Shown here in pieces: positions 1-7,816 of a stretch of DNA of 64,000 nucleotides (position 1 is the stretch's first letter; every line of letters starts with the position of its first letter). A model generated the notes under the pieces. That model did no database searches. It was given only the letters and a program-made list of their open reading frames with translations, and had not been told where the DNA came from. The position numbers and the translations under genes are program-made. The stretch comes from Algoriphagus sp. A40 (GTDB lineage Bacteria; Bacteroidota; Bacteroidia; Cytophagales; Cyclobacteriaceae), in assembly GCF_002002735.1 (NCBI RefSeq), contig NZ_MUNY01000035.1:62001-126000 (forward strand), written 5' to 3'.

Positions 1-36
1 TTTTTGGATTATTTTCAGGAAGAAGAAAAGCGAATC

Positions 37-1350
37 CTACATTCCTAATTTCACTATACCAACTCCCGGCTTTACGTCATAAACTACAAAGTTCCCTCGC
101 TCGTCTTTTTGAATTTCTACAGATAGGATTTCATCATTTTTAGTGACTTTAGCAGAAGTCCAATCAGCTGGTATGTAAGTTTTCAAAGTTAATGGAACTG
201 CATAAATCTCCGAATCAAGGTTTGAAACCAAGCTAATGGTGATTTCTTCTCCCTCTACTTTGGTGCTCACTTCCGTAGCTTTTCGCTCCCTAAGATATTT
301 GGTCACATCACGGAAAGTGGCAATCCAGAGATCCTTTTCATTCGCTTTCATGTAGGAAAAATATTCCACAAGTTCCGGACGGGTTTTGGGTTCCCAGCCC
401 AAGTTTTCAATTCCGTGGAAAACCAGGACGAGCCAGGTATTGTCATGGTTCATCACCGTATCGACCCAGGCTTTCATCTGATCTAGTTGGATGCGGGTGA
501 CAGGACCACGCTGCCATTGGACGTATTCCTTGGAGGACTCACCGGGAGTCATTTTGCTGCCGCGGTTAATTTCTTCCAGCCATTCTTCAGGCATTCGGTT
601 GCGGAGGGAGGGGTAGACTTTATGGGCATATTCCATCACCCGTTCGTTTTCGGTGCCATAAGGTCCCTCAGCGCTGAAGGTTGATTCCGGGCCGATAAAC
701 TTGAGAAGATCTGCTTTGCTTTGTTCCAATTCATACAACAAGTTGGCTTCGTCCAGAGCCGCCAAACGGGGATGTGTGACAGTATGCGATGCGATTTCGT
801 GTCCTTGAGCAGAATAGGACCGGTATTGCTCCCATGTAGTCGTGTCTTCTACATTGTTGTGAAAGACCACCTCCTCGGTGTTTTTCATAGTGCCTTTGCG
901 GATTTTGGCATAGCCTTCATCGATTAGGGTATGAGCTTCGGAAACTTTTCCCTGCTCAAAAAGAGAACCTGCCCGTGCATGGTAATCCTCTGCTTCGCTG
1001 GTGCCTGTAAATGCAATCAGGGATGCCCGTTCAAAAAAGTTGGTGGAGTCGGTCCGGATGTGTGCTGTTTCGTCAATGATATTCTGTGGATTTCGCCCTA
1101 TGAATTTTCCTTCGCCAGATCCATCCACTTTTCCTGTGATAATGTAAAAAGTGGCAGGAAGCCCAAGGCTGTCCATTATGGGCTTGGCGATGGTCAGCTG
1201 ATTGATGATGCCGTCGTCATAAGTGACTGAAATTGCTCCTTTTTTATTTCCCTGCCACTTTGTGATTTCAGTTTGCCCCACTAAAGGATCGTTTTGGGAG
1301 CAAGAGTAGCCGAACAGTTCAATCAGAAAAAGGAATAGAATGGGTCTCAT
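37..1350 (-). CDS. Polysaccharide deacetylase family lipoprotein
   Basis: The 437-residue product begins with a short hydrophobic segment ending in a cysteine (Cys17, GYSC), so it is probably a lipoprotein. The NodB/CE4 deacetylase signature follows. A TYDDG motif near residue 44 supplies the catalytic and metal-binding aspartates, and an SHTVTHP motif near residue 190 supplies the two metal-ligand histidines. Between them is an insert of about 100 residues. A beta-rich tail of about 80 residues follows the barrel. Family members deacetylate N-acetylated sugars or act as C-N hydrolases on periplasmic glycans; the substrate cannot be read from the sequence. The start is an ATG. It is divergent from the DsrE-like genes across a 333-bp gap. 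Confidence 0.85.
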   Translation of the reverse strand: MRPILFLFLIELFGYSCSQNDPLVGQTEITKWQGNKKGAISVTYDDGIINQLTIAKPIMDSLGLPATFYIITGKVDGSGEGKFIGRNPQNIIDETAHIRTDSTNFFERASLIAFTGTSEAEDYHARAGSLFEQGKVSEAHTLIDEGYAKIRKGTMKNTEEVVFHNNVEDTTTWEQYRSYSAQGHEIASHTVTHPRLAALDEANLLYELEQSKADLLKFIGPESTFSAEGPYGTENERVMEYAHKVYPSLRNRMPEEWLEEINRGSKMTPGESSKEYVQWQRGPVTRIQLDQMKAWVDTVMNHDNTWLVLVFHGIENLGWEPKTRPELVEYFSYMKANEKDLWIATFRDVTKYLRERKATEVSTKVEGEEITISLVSNLDSEIYAVPLTLKTYIPADWTSAKVTKNDEILSVEIQKDERGNFVVYDVKPGVGIVKLGM

Positions 1351-1683
1351 TTTGGGTAATTGTTTGGTGAGCTAATTTGCTGAAATGGCGCGGTATCCGT
1401 GAAACCATTCATCTAATTATTTTTTGATTCCGAAAGAGAGATATACCAAGGAATCTGAAAATAAAGCAAACTAATTCAGCACTTTCTTTGAACTGAATCC
1501 TCTGAAAAAGCTGATTTTTCCATTTCAGGAATGAAAAGATTATTGATTTGATTTTAGGAATAAAATATTAAAAATCAATAACTTATGGATTTTGGCTCTG
1601 TAATTTTTTAACTTATCCTGGCAATTGTGTTTGGCGTATATAGTAGCGTTTATTCTTTTAAATCAACCTAATCCAAAACACGT
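1351..1683. other. Gene-free divergent intergenic region
   Basis: This AT-rich gap separates two divergent genes and must hold both promoters. I see no convincing TAnnTTTG box, hairpin or reading frame. The best that can be said is that the stretch around 1600-1680 (TTG-rich, then TA-rich) is a possible promoter for the downstream gene. Confidence 0.4.
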
Positions 1684-2361
1684 ATGAAACCAAATACCAG
1701 TAATTCACGAAGGAATTTTCTCGGTGCTCTGGCCTTAGGCACAGCTACCGGAAGTTTATCAGCATTTACAAGTCCGATTGTAAATCCGGCGGATTCTAAT
1801 CCAGAATCTATACACGAAGCAGACAAATGGTTTGAAGGAATCAAAGGGACTCACCGGGTAGTTTATGACGGTTCGACACCCCATGATGGATTTCCGATCA
1901 TTTGGAATTGGGCCTTTTATTATACCAACAATGAAACCGGAGTTACAGATGGAGACATGACCGCCATGACTGTGCTACGGCACTCCGCTATCCCTTTTGC
2001 CCTTAACAGCAGTGTTTGGGAGAAGTACAAGTTGGGCGAGGTCTTTTCGGTGACTGACAAATCCACTAAGGCCCCTTCACTTCGAAATCCCTATTATGAA
2101 CCAAAGGAAGGGGATTTTCCAATTGCCACGATTCAGGGGATCAAGGATCTCCAATCGAGAGGAGCGATGTTTTGTGTTTGCAATTTGGCCTTGACTGTCT
2201 ACAGTGGGGTAGTTGCAAATGGAGCCGGGTTGAGCCCCGGAGTTGTATATAAGGATTGGCTTGATGCTGTTCTTCCGGGTATTCAGGTTGTACCATCTGG
2301 GGTTTGGGCATTGAGCAGAGCACAAAAAGCTGGATGCGGTTATATTTTCGCGGGAGGCTGA
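1684..2361 (+). CDS. Tat-exported DsrE-like protein
   Basis: The 225-residue product opens with a twin-arginine signal (SRRNFLGAL followed by a hydrophobic stretch), so it is predicted to be exported folded. The rest resembles the DsrE/DsrF sulfur-relay fold as found in Bacteroidota. There is an MTAMTVLRHSAIP helix, a FCVCNLAL segment holding two cysteines near residue 162, and a conserved-looking VPSGVWALSRAQKAG close to the C-terminus. No biochemical role is established for this subfamily. Export by Tat suggests a periplasmic cofactor or thiol-dependent function. It is followed after 25 bp by a second DsrE-family gene, so the two probably form one operon. Confidence 0.7.
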   Translation: MKPNTSNSRRNFLGALALGTATGSLSAFTSPIVNPADSNPESIHEADKWFEGIKGTHRVVYDGSTPHDGFPIIWNWAFYYTNNETGVTDGDMTAMTVLRHSAIPFALNSSVWEKYKLGEVFSVTDKSTKAPSLRNPYYEPKEGDFPIATIQGIKDLQSRGAMFCVCNLALTVYSGVVANGAGLSPGVVYKDWLDAVLPGIQVVPSGVWALSRAQKAGCGYIFAGG

Positions 2362-2386
2362 GTTTGAAACAAATACAAAAAAAACA

Positions 2387-2800
2387 ATGAGAAATTATCT
2401 GATTTTCCTGTTGGTTTTTGTTTGGTCTACCCAGGTCTTTTCTCAGGAAAAACCTGTGAAAATCGTCTTTGATGTCACCAGCGCAGATCCGGCAGTCCAT
2501 GAGGCTACCCTTCGCCATGTCACTGAAATGGCCAAAAATTATCCCAATTCCATGTTTGAAGTGGTCTTGTATGGTGGGTCAATCGATATGGTAGTCAGTG
2601 AAAAATCTTCGGTTTTGAAGGAAATACAAGCCTTGTCCCCCAATAAAAATGTCTCTTTTGCGATTTGTGAGCAAACCATGAAACGAAAGAATGTTGCCTC
2701 AAATCAGCTGATTCCCGGCGTAATCATGGTGCCGGACGGAATTTTGGAAATCATCCAAAAGCAGCAGCAAGGGTGGGGGTATATCAAAGAAAGCAATTAA
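2387..2800 (+). CDS. Secreted DsrE family protein
   Basis: This 137-residue protein has a Sec signal peptide ending near SQVFSQ-EK. A compact DsrE-type alpha/beta domain follows, marked by KIVFDVTSADPA, an FEVVLYGGSIDMV strand-loop and VSFAICEQTMKRKN, where one cysteine sits at the usual active-site position. DsrE-like proteins carry or relay sulfur in the cytoplasm. The periplasmic Bacteroidota versions have no known substrate. It lies 25 bp downstream of the Tat-exported DsrE-like gene and is followed by a strong hairpin, so the pair forms a short transcription unit. The shared fold suggests that the two work together or duplicated. Confidence 0.75.
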   Translation: MRNYLIFLLVFVWSTQVFSQEKPVKIVFDVTSADPAVHEATLRHVTEMAKNYPNSMFEVVLYGGSIDMVVSEKSSVLKEIQALSPNKNVSFAICEQTMKRKNVASNQLIPGVIMVPDGILEIIQKQQQGWGYIKESN

Positions 2801-2820
2801 CTGTCAGACTCTTTTTTTAA

Positions 2821-2853
2821 ATAAGAAAGCCACTTTTTGAGTGGCTTTCTTAT
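2821..2853. terminator. Bidirectional hairpin terminator
   Basis: A perfect 13-bp inverted repeat (arms 2821-2833 and 2841-2853, loop TTTTTGA) lies between two convergent genes. The stem is A-rich on the left and T-rich on the right, which fits a terminator working for either strand. There is no long T-tract beyond the stem. Confidence 0.7.
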
Positions 2854-2868
2854 TGTAAATCAGGGTAT

Positions 2869-3564
2869 TTAATATGTGTATTTCACATAAACCCGCTTGG
2901 TGAGAGTTTGATCATCAGTTTCTACCAGCATGTCTGCGGATTCTTGAGTGGCTACTTTTGCGTTCATGCTATACATCGGCTGTGGTCGATAGTTGGGCTC
3001 CATCGTCACACTGAAAACCCGAAGACCACGGAGCGCCAATGTATTACCGATCAGCATCGCCCGAGCTTCAGCATCTTTCAACGCATCAGTCAACAGTGCG
3101 GATTCCAAAGATTTCTGAGTGGCTTCTGAAATTCCAAAATGAAGGTTGTAGCTCATGTCACCGGAAGTCTGGATGGCGTCAACGATTTTTTGCAAATCTT
3201 CATTGGTCGCCGAAGTGACGATTCGGAGGTTTTGCCTCGCCACATATCCATTGTCACTGGAGGTTCCATTTTGGTAAACACGATTAACATCCACAGAATA
3301 ATTATCAGCTACCAACTTGTAGTCTTTTATTCTTGCCTTTTTCAAGGCATCTGCAAGAGTCTGCGTCTTCTTATTCAATACGTTGACGGCATCATTTACC
3401 TTCATGGCTTTTTCTTCAAGATTGATGGAAAAAACCGCCTCATCCGCCGCGATTTTTCGCTCAGCATATCCCTCCACTTCGATCAGGGGGATTTGCTGGA
3501 TTTGCTGCGCAAAAACAGGGGTAGCCATCGCAACCGCAAGGAATAAAATCAGGATTCGTTTCAT
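2869..3564 (-). CDS. SIMPL domain-containing protein (DUF541)
   Basis: The 231-residue product has a cleavable Sec signal (…ATPVFAQ) and then a SIMPL/DUF541 domain spanning nearly the whole mature protein. Typical marks are IEVEGYAERKIAADEAVFSINLEE at the start, the central YVARQNLRIVT strand and a late DALKDAEARAMLIGNTLAL helix. SIMPL proteins are periplasmic or outer-membrane-associated; the mouse founder binds a signalling kinase, and bacterial homologues such as BP26 form channel-like assemblies. No bacterial reaction is firmly known. It is monocistronic here: the kelch gene upstream is separated by about 250 bp filled with heptad repeats, and a hairpin follows. Confidence 0.85.
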   Translation of the reverse strand: MKRILILFLAVAMATPVFAQQIQQIPLIEVEGYAERKIAADEAVFSINLEEKAMKVNDAVNVLNKKTQTLADALKKARIKDYKLVADNYSVDVNRVYQNGTSSDNGYVARQNLRIVTSATNEDLQKIVDAIQTSGDMSYNLHFGISEATQKSLESALLTDALKDAEARAMLIGNTLALRGLRVFSVTMEPNYRPQPMYSMNAKVATQESADMLVETDDQTLTKRVYVKYTY

Positions 3565-3661
3565 GGTGATCTCAGTTTAGTTTCAATTAGTACTTGTCAA
3601 AAGACGAACCAGAAATGGAGATGCTACATTCTATCCATTTGAGTTAGGAAGAATTTACAAT

Positions 3662-3689
3662 ATTTAAGAATTACGATTTACGAAATACG
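3662..3689. repeat. 7-bp tandem array, ATTTACG type
   Basis: Four successive heptamers keep register: ATTTAAG, AATTACG, ATTTACG, AAATACG. This is the first of three separate heptad arrays in the gap between the SIMPL and kelch genes. Confidence 0.65.
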
Positions 3690-3735
3690 AGGGCAAGAAT
3701 ACTCTTGAAGTAGCGAGTAGAATGGAAGTTTTAAA

Positions 3736-3770
3736 ATTTCGAACATCGAATTTCAAATTTTGAAGTTTGG
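3736..3770. repeat. 7-bp tandem array, ATTTCGA type
   Basis: Units ATTTCGA, ACATCGA, ATTTCAA, ATTTTGA and a weak AGTTTGG follow each other in strict 7-bp register. The unit resembles the arrays next to tyrA, lysS and the FAD oxidoreductase gene. Confidence 0.7.
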
Positions 3771-3790
3771 ACACTAATATCATTCTGAAT

Positions 3791-3818
3791 CCGAAATCCG
3801 AAATCCGAAATCCGAAAT
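3791..3818. repeat. 7-bp tandem array, (CCGAAAT)4, at kelch stop codon
   Basis: Four perfect copies of CCGAAAT run without interruption. The last base of the fourth copy is also the last base of the kelch gene's stop codon on the minus strand (TGA, 3820-3818). The array therefore begins exactly where the gene ends. Confidence 0.85.
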
Positions 3819-4786
3819 CACTTTTTCCATTCCAACACTTCCATCATATTGATCTCTGGACCGCCGCCGCGATTGGCTGAACCTGCGGCCACGTAGATTT
3901 TACCATCCAAAAATGCTACTCCTGTTCCGTGTCTGCCTTGATTTAGGTTTGATAACTTGCTCCAGGTGTGGGTTCGGGTATCCAAGACTTCCACTTCAGA
4001 ATGGGCAGGAACCTGAACTCCGCTTTCACCATTGAGCACTACTAGGTATGGACCGATTCCCACATTGGAGTTTCCGGCTCTTTCTGTCGGAATTCCTGAT
4101 TCGATGGTATTCCAGGTTTGGGTTTTGAAATCGTAATAATCCACTTCTTTAATCGTGGTGTCGATGACTTTACCGATTTTGGCGTTGGATGTTCGTCCTC
4201 CTGCCAAATACAATCTGTCCCCAACCATGGCGGCACTTACATGGTCCCTTGCTCGTGGAGCGTCGGTCAAAGAAGTCCATTTCCCGGTTTTGGGATCGAG
4301 CTCGTCAAACCAACTTACAAACCCGTCCCAATGACCGTCTTGGATTCCGCAAACCATATAGATTTTGTCGTTTCTGACGAATACACCGGCAGATCCCCGA
4401 ACGCGATTTGCTGGGAGCGCGGGGCCGTCTCTCCATGTTTTGGTTTTGGGGTTAAAGATTAAAACATTGGGAATGGGAGTTTCATGCGGATAACCACCGG
4501 TAAAGGCACCCAATATCCAAATCTCACCTTGGAAGGCGACTGCCTGAAAGTGATTGATTTCCATCGGAGCATCAGCAAGTTTTGTCCAAGAATTGGTTTT
4601 TGGGTCAAATTCTTCCACCGGTCTTTCCCCGCGTCCACCAAGAACATAGAGCTTGCCGTCACACTCCACAAAGGAGCTTTCATGGCGGGGGGTGGCTTCA
4701 GTTTTGGGTTGGATGATAGTCCAGGAGTCTTGGGAGAAGGCCGGAAGGCTAAAAAGGAACAGAAAAGTAAAGATTAGGTTTTTCAT
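3818..4786 (-). CDS. Secreted kelch-repeat protein
   Basis: The product is 322 residues long, with a Sec signal peptide (…LFSLPAFSQ). About six kelch motifs follow. Each has the usual GG doublet after hydrophobic strands and spaced Tyr/Trp residues, for example KLYVLGGRGERPVEEFDP, EIWILGAFTGG, KIYMVCGIQDG and RLYLAGGRTSN. These fold as a six-bladed beta-propeller. In Bacteroidota such periplasmic or surface propellers include galactose-oxidase-like and sialate-mutarotase-like proteins, but no catalytic residues identify either here. The gene is flanked on both sides by non-coding repeats and appears to stand alone. Confidence 0.85.
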   Translation of the reverse strand: MKNLIFTFLFLFSLPAFSQDSWTIIQPKTEATPRHESSFVECDGKLYVLGGRGERPVEEFDPKTNSWTKLADAPMEINHFQAVAFQGEIWILGAFTGGYPHETPIPNVLIFNPKTKTWRDGPALPANRVRGSAGVFVRNDKIYMVCGIQDGHWDGFVSWFDELDPKTGKWTSLTDAPRARDHVSAAMVGDRLYLAGGRTSNAKIGKVIDTTIKEVDYYDFKTQTWNTIESGIPTERAGNSNVGIGPYLVVLNGESGVQVPAHSEVEVLDTRTHTWSKLSNLNQGRHGTGVAFLDGKIYVAAGSANRGGGPEINMMEVLEWKK

Positions 4787-4938
4787 GGCTATTGGATTTT
4801 CATTTGAACTAAGTTAAATAAATCCATAGAAAATAAATTTCCCGACGATAACCGCAGAAAAGGGCGCAGATTATCGCAGAGATAGTCAGCGTACTCTGCA
4901 ATTTTTTGTACCTATCTGCAGGGGTAAAGATTAAACAG

Positions 4939-4965
4939 AAAAACCACGAATTGCTCCGTGGTTTT
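4939..4965 (-). terminator. Intrinsic terminator of the aromatic amino acid operon
   Basis: Read on the minus strand, AAAACCACG and CGTGGTTTT form a 9-bp stem around an 8-nt loop, followed directly by a run of T residues. It lies about 25 bp past the tyrA stop codon and is the natural end of the aro operon transcript. Confidence 0.8.
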
Positions 4966-4990
4966 CAAATTTCGAATCTCAAATTTCAAA
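4963..4990. repeat. 7-bp tandem array, TTTCAAA type, at tyrA stop codon
   Basis: TTTCAAA, TTTCGAA, TCTCAAA and TTTCAAA occupy exactly the 28 bp between the operon's terminator stem and the tyrA stop codon, which begins at 4991. The register is strict. Confidence 0.8.
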
Positions 4991-5839
4991 TCATTTCCCC
5001 AAGTCGAGAATCTCCCGAATCTTATTGATTTCCGCCATCTCGTCAAAAAGACCTTTGCTGTCCTCCGCCTCTATTTTGTTTCTGAAAGCTGTCAGATTAG
5101 CAATATAGCCATCCAATGCATTGAGGATATTTTCCTTGTTTTCGGTGAAGATCGGGGCCCACATCGCTGGACTGGACTTGGCCAGACGGACTGTGGAAGC
5201 AAAACCAGAACCGGCCATATCGAAAATGTTTTTCTCGTCTGCCATCTTCTGAAGGACGGTTTCCCCGAGCATAAATGACGTGATGTGTGAAAGGTGCGAG
5301 ACAAAAGCCAAGTGCCGGTCATGCTCTTCCGGATCCATGAACCTCAGCTTTAGATTCAAAGCCTCAAACAGTTGATAGGCCTTTTCCTTCAGGTGTAAAT
5401 CAGTTTTTTCAAGTTCACAGATGATCAGGACTTTTCTATCCAGCAGGTCGACAAAAGCGGCTTTTGGACCGGAATATTCGGTACCGGCGATAGGGTGCGC
5501 GGCGAGATATTGGTTTCGTTTTGGATGCTCAGCCATCAAAGCACAAAGCTTGGATTTCGTCGAACCCACATCAAAAACCAGGGTGTTGTCACCGATCTGA
5601 TCCAAGGTGCTCAGGAGGATTTTCCCCAAAGTATCCGCTGGTGTGGCCAAAATCACCAAATCTGTATCTGCATCCGGAGTTTCTTTTGCTTCGGTGATGA
5701 TTCCCAAAGTCAAAGCATCTTTCAAATTTTGGGCGTTGGTATCCGTCCCGGTGATGATTAGTTCGGGGAATTTTTGTCTGGCTCCCAAGCCAAAAGAACC
5801 TCCTAAAAGTCCGAGTCCGATGATGTGTATTTTTTGCAT
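4991..5839 (-). CDS. tyrA: Prephenate dehydrogenase
   Basis: Oxidative decarboxylation of prephenate to 4-hydroxyphenylpyruvate is the committed step to tyrosine. The start used here is the internal ATG giving MQKIHIIGLGLLGGSFGLG. It lies 7 bp after the aminotransferase stop codon and places the Rossmann NAD(P)-binding GLGLLGGS loop at residue 7, as in the family. A longer frame exists but would read back through the preceding gene. The motif AAHPIAGTEYSG near residue 110 is typical of TyrA, and the helical C-terminal dimerisation half follows. The length of 282 residues is usual, with no fused mutase or ACT domain. It is the last gene of the aro operon. Confidence 0.92.
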   Translation of the reverse strand: MQKIHIIGLGLLGGSFGLGARQKFPELIITGTDTNAQNLKDALTLGIITEAKETPDADTDLVILATPADTLGKILLSTLDQIGDNTLVFDVGSTKSKLCALMAEHPKRNQYLAAHPIAGTEYSGPKAAFVDLLDRKVLIICELEKTDLHLKEKAYQLFEALNLKLRFMDPEEHDRHLAFVSHLSHITSFMLGETVLQKMADEKNIFDMAGSGFASTVRLAKSSPAMWAPIFTENKENILNALDGYIANLTAFRNKIEAEDSKGLFDEMAEINKIREILDLGK

Positions 5840-5846
5840 AACAGGG

Positions 5847-6995
5847 TTAAGGTTTGATGCGATTGATAGCTTCCAGGATTTTAAATTCGGGCATACAGAG
5901 AGAAATACGAACGTATTTTTCTCCGGCTGGGCCAAAGATTTTTCCAGGAGTGATAAAGATGTTTTTCTCGTAAAGCAGCCAATCGACCAATTCGTCGGCT
6001 GTTTTTCCTTCAGGAACTTTGCACCAAACGAATAGTCCGGCAGAGTCTTTTGGATAGCTCAGATTCAGGTGGTCTGCCATTTTCCAGACCAATTTTCTGC
6101 GGTTTTGGTAGAGTTCGTCCAGATCTGAAAACCAGTTTTTGCCTAAACTCAATGCTGCTATTGCTCCTTTTTGAATTCCTAGAAACATTCCCGAATCCAT
6201 GTTGGATTTCACTTTCAAAACTGCCTCGATCCAGTCTGCCCTTCCGCAAAGCATTCCCACTCTCCAACCCGGCATGTTGAAGGTTTTACTAAGCGAATTC
6301 AATTCCAAAGCCACTTCTTCTCCTCCGGGAATAGCCAAAATACTCAGAGGCTCGGGATTGCTAATGTGGCTGTAGGGGTTGTCATGGAGTAATACGATGC
6401 TGTGTTTTTTGGCAAAAGAAACCAGTTCAGTCAGAATTTCCTTACTTCCTGCAGCTCCGGTAGGCATGTGGGGATAGTTGATCCACATGATCTTGACCCG
6501 GCTGAGGTCGAGTTTTTCAAGCTCCTCGAAATTTGGCCTTCCTTTTTTCTCCAAATCCAATCCATAAAATACCGGTTCAGCGCCGAGCAGACTTGTCACG
6601 GAAGTATAAGTCGGATAACCTGGATCTGGAATTAACACCTGATCTCCGGGATTCAAAAACGTCATGCTGAGATGCATAATCCCTTCCTTGGAACCCATCA
6701 GCGGAAGAATTTCCTTCATTGGGTTGAGCCGGACTTTGTACTCGCGGGCATAAAATTCCCCCATTGCAATCCTCAATTCGGGAATTCCCTGATAGTTTTG
6801 GTAGCCATGGGCCTTTGGATTTTCAGCTGCGCTTTTTAAAGCATCGATAACCATCCTATCAGGAGCCAAGTCTGGACTTCCGATTCCAAGATTGATCACA
6901 GGCTTGCCATCAGCAATCAATTGGTTGACCTCTCGCAATTTGGCCGAAAAGTAATATTCCTGGACAGTGTCCACTCGTTGTGCAAATCCCTTCAT
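5847..6995 (-). CDS. PLP aminotransferase (class I/II) of the aromatic operon
   Basis: This is a fold-type I aminotransferase of 382 residues. The PLP lysine sits in SLSKTFNMPGWRVGM, the substrate arginine in KYVRISLCMPE, and the cofactor Asn/Tyr region in MWINYPHMPTG. Sequence style matches the LL-diaminopimelate/aspartate aminotransferase-like group. Its place between prephenate dehydratase and prephenate dehydrogenase argues that it transaminates phenylpyruvate and 4-hydroxyphenylpyruvate (or prephenate) at the end of Phe and Tyr synthesis. That assignment is inferred from context. It overlaps pheA by 4 bp, so the two are translationally coupled. Confidence 0.85.
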   Translation of the reverse strand: MKGFAQRVDTVQEYYFSAKLREVNQLIADGKPVINLGIGSPDLAPDRMVIDALKSAAENPKAHGYQNYQGIPELRIAMGEFYAREYKVRLNPMKEILPLMGSKEGIMHLSMTFLNPGDQVLIPDPGYPTYTSVTSLLGAEPVFYGLDLEKKGRPNFEELEKLDLSRVKIMWINYPHMPTGAAGSKEILTELVSFAKKHSIVLLHDNPYSHISNPEPLSILAIPGGEEVALELNSLSKTFNMPGWRVGMLCGRADWIEAVLKVKSNMDSGMFLGIQKGAIAALSLGKNWFSDLDELYQNRRKLVWKMADHLNLSYPKDSAGLFVWCKVPEGKTADELVDWLLYEKNIFITPGKIFGPAGEKYVRISLCMPEFKILEAINRIKP

Positions 6996-7816
6996 GCCTT
7001 TCTACTGGTATATTCTCCGAAAATTTTTAAGTCGCCAAAATCCCTGATCGCAAGTTCCATTGCTTCCTGAAACTGCCCGTAATTATCAAATTCCGCGTCG
7101 ATAAAAAATGCATAATCCCATGGTTTTTCAATAACCGGAATTGATTGAATTTTGCTCAGATTCAGATCCTTGTCAGAGAACATAGTGAGTAGCTTTGCCA
7201 ATCCGCCTTTTTGATTTCGGATGGTGATTTTAAAGGAAACCTTGTTGGGAACGATATCCTGAACTGGTTTTTCTTTTTGTAAAATAATAAAGCGGGTGAA
7301 GTTGTCTTTGACAGTCTGAATGTCTCTGGCCAAGATCTCCAAACCGTAAATTTCCGCAGCGATTTCGCTTGCGACGGCGGCCATTCCGGTCAGTTTTTCA
7401 TCTGCGATCCTTTTGGCTACTGAAGCGGTATCCACATCGTCAAACTGTTGGATATGGGTATGCTTCGCAAAAAAAGCCTTGCACTGCAATAGCGCCATCG
7501 GGTGGGATCGAACTTCAAGAATATCCTCGATCTGTTGTCCAGGCAAGGCCATAAACTGATGCGCAATCGGCAAATAAAACTCATCCCGAATGTTCAACTC
7601 GTACCGGTCGATCAGGTCGTAATTAGGAAGTATAGCTCCTGCAATTGAGTTTTCGATAGCCATCACCCCAAAATCTGCTTCGCCAATCGCGACAGATTTG
7701 GCTACGGGTTCAAAGGTATTGAAAGCTAAAATCTCAGCATCGGAGCCGAAGTTTTTCAAAGCTACCTGATGGTGAAAAGAACCCGGGACGCCCTGAATTG
7801 CAATTTTCAAGCTCAT
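6992..7816 (-). CDS. pheA: Prephenate dehydratase
   Basis: The enzyme converts prephenate to phenylpyruvate for phenylalanine synthesis. It has 274 residues: an N-terminal PDT domain beginning KIAIQGVPGSFHHQVAL and containing the catalytic NFTRFIIL motif near residue 173, then an ACT regulatory domain from about residue 190 (VSFKITIRNQKGGLAKLL). The ACT ESRP element that binds phenylalanine reads differently here (IQSIPVIEKPWDYAF), so the strength of feedback control is open. There is no fused chorismate mutase; that activity is attached to the DAHP synthase of the same operon. It overlaps aroA and the aminotransferase gene by 4 bp each. Confidence 0.92.
   Translation of the reverse strand: MSLKIAIQGVPGSFHHQVALKNFGSDAEILAFNTFEPVAKSVAIGEADFGVMAIENSIAGAILPNYDLIDRYELNIRDEFYLPIAHQFMALPGQQIEDILEVRSHPMALLQCKAFFAKHTHIQQFDDVDTASVAKRIADEKLTGMAAVASEIAAEIYGLEILARDIQTVKDNFTRFIILQKEKPVQDIVPNKVSFKITIRNQKGGLAKLLTMFSDKDLNLSKIQSIPVIEKPWDYAFFIDAEFDNYGQFQEAMELAIRDFGDLKIFGEYTSRKA

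Noticed and set aside
3791-3818. CCGAAAT array as a CRISPR or transposon end
   Set aside because: Units are only 7 bp without spacers, there are no cas genes, no transposase and no target duplication.
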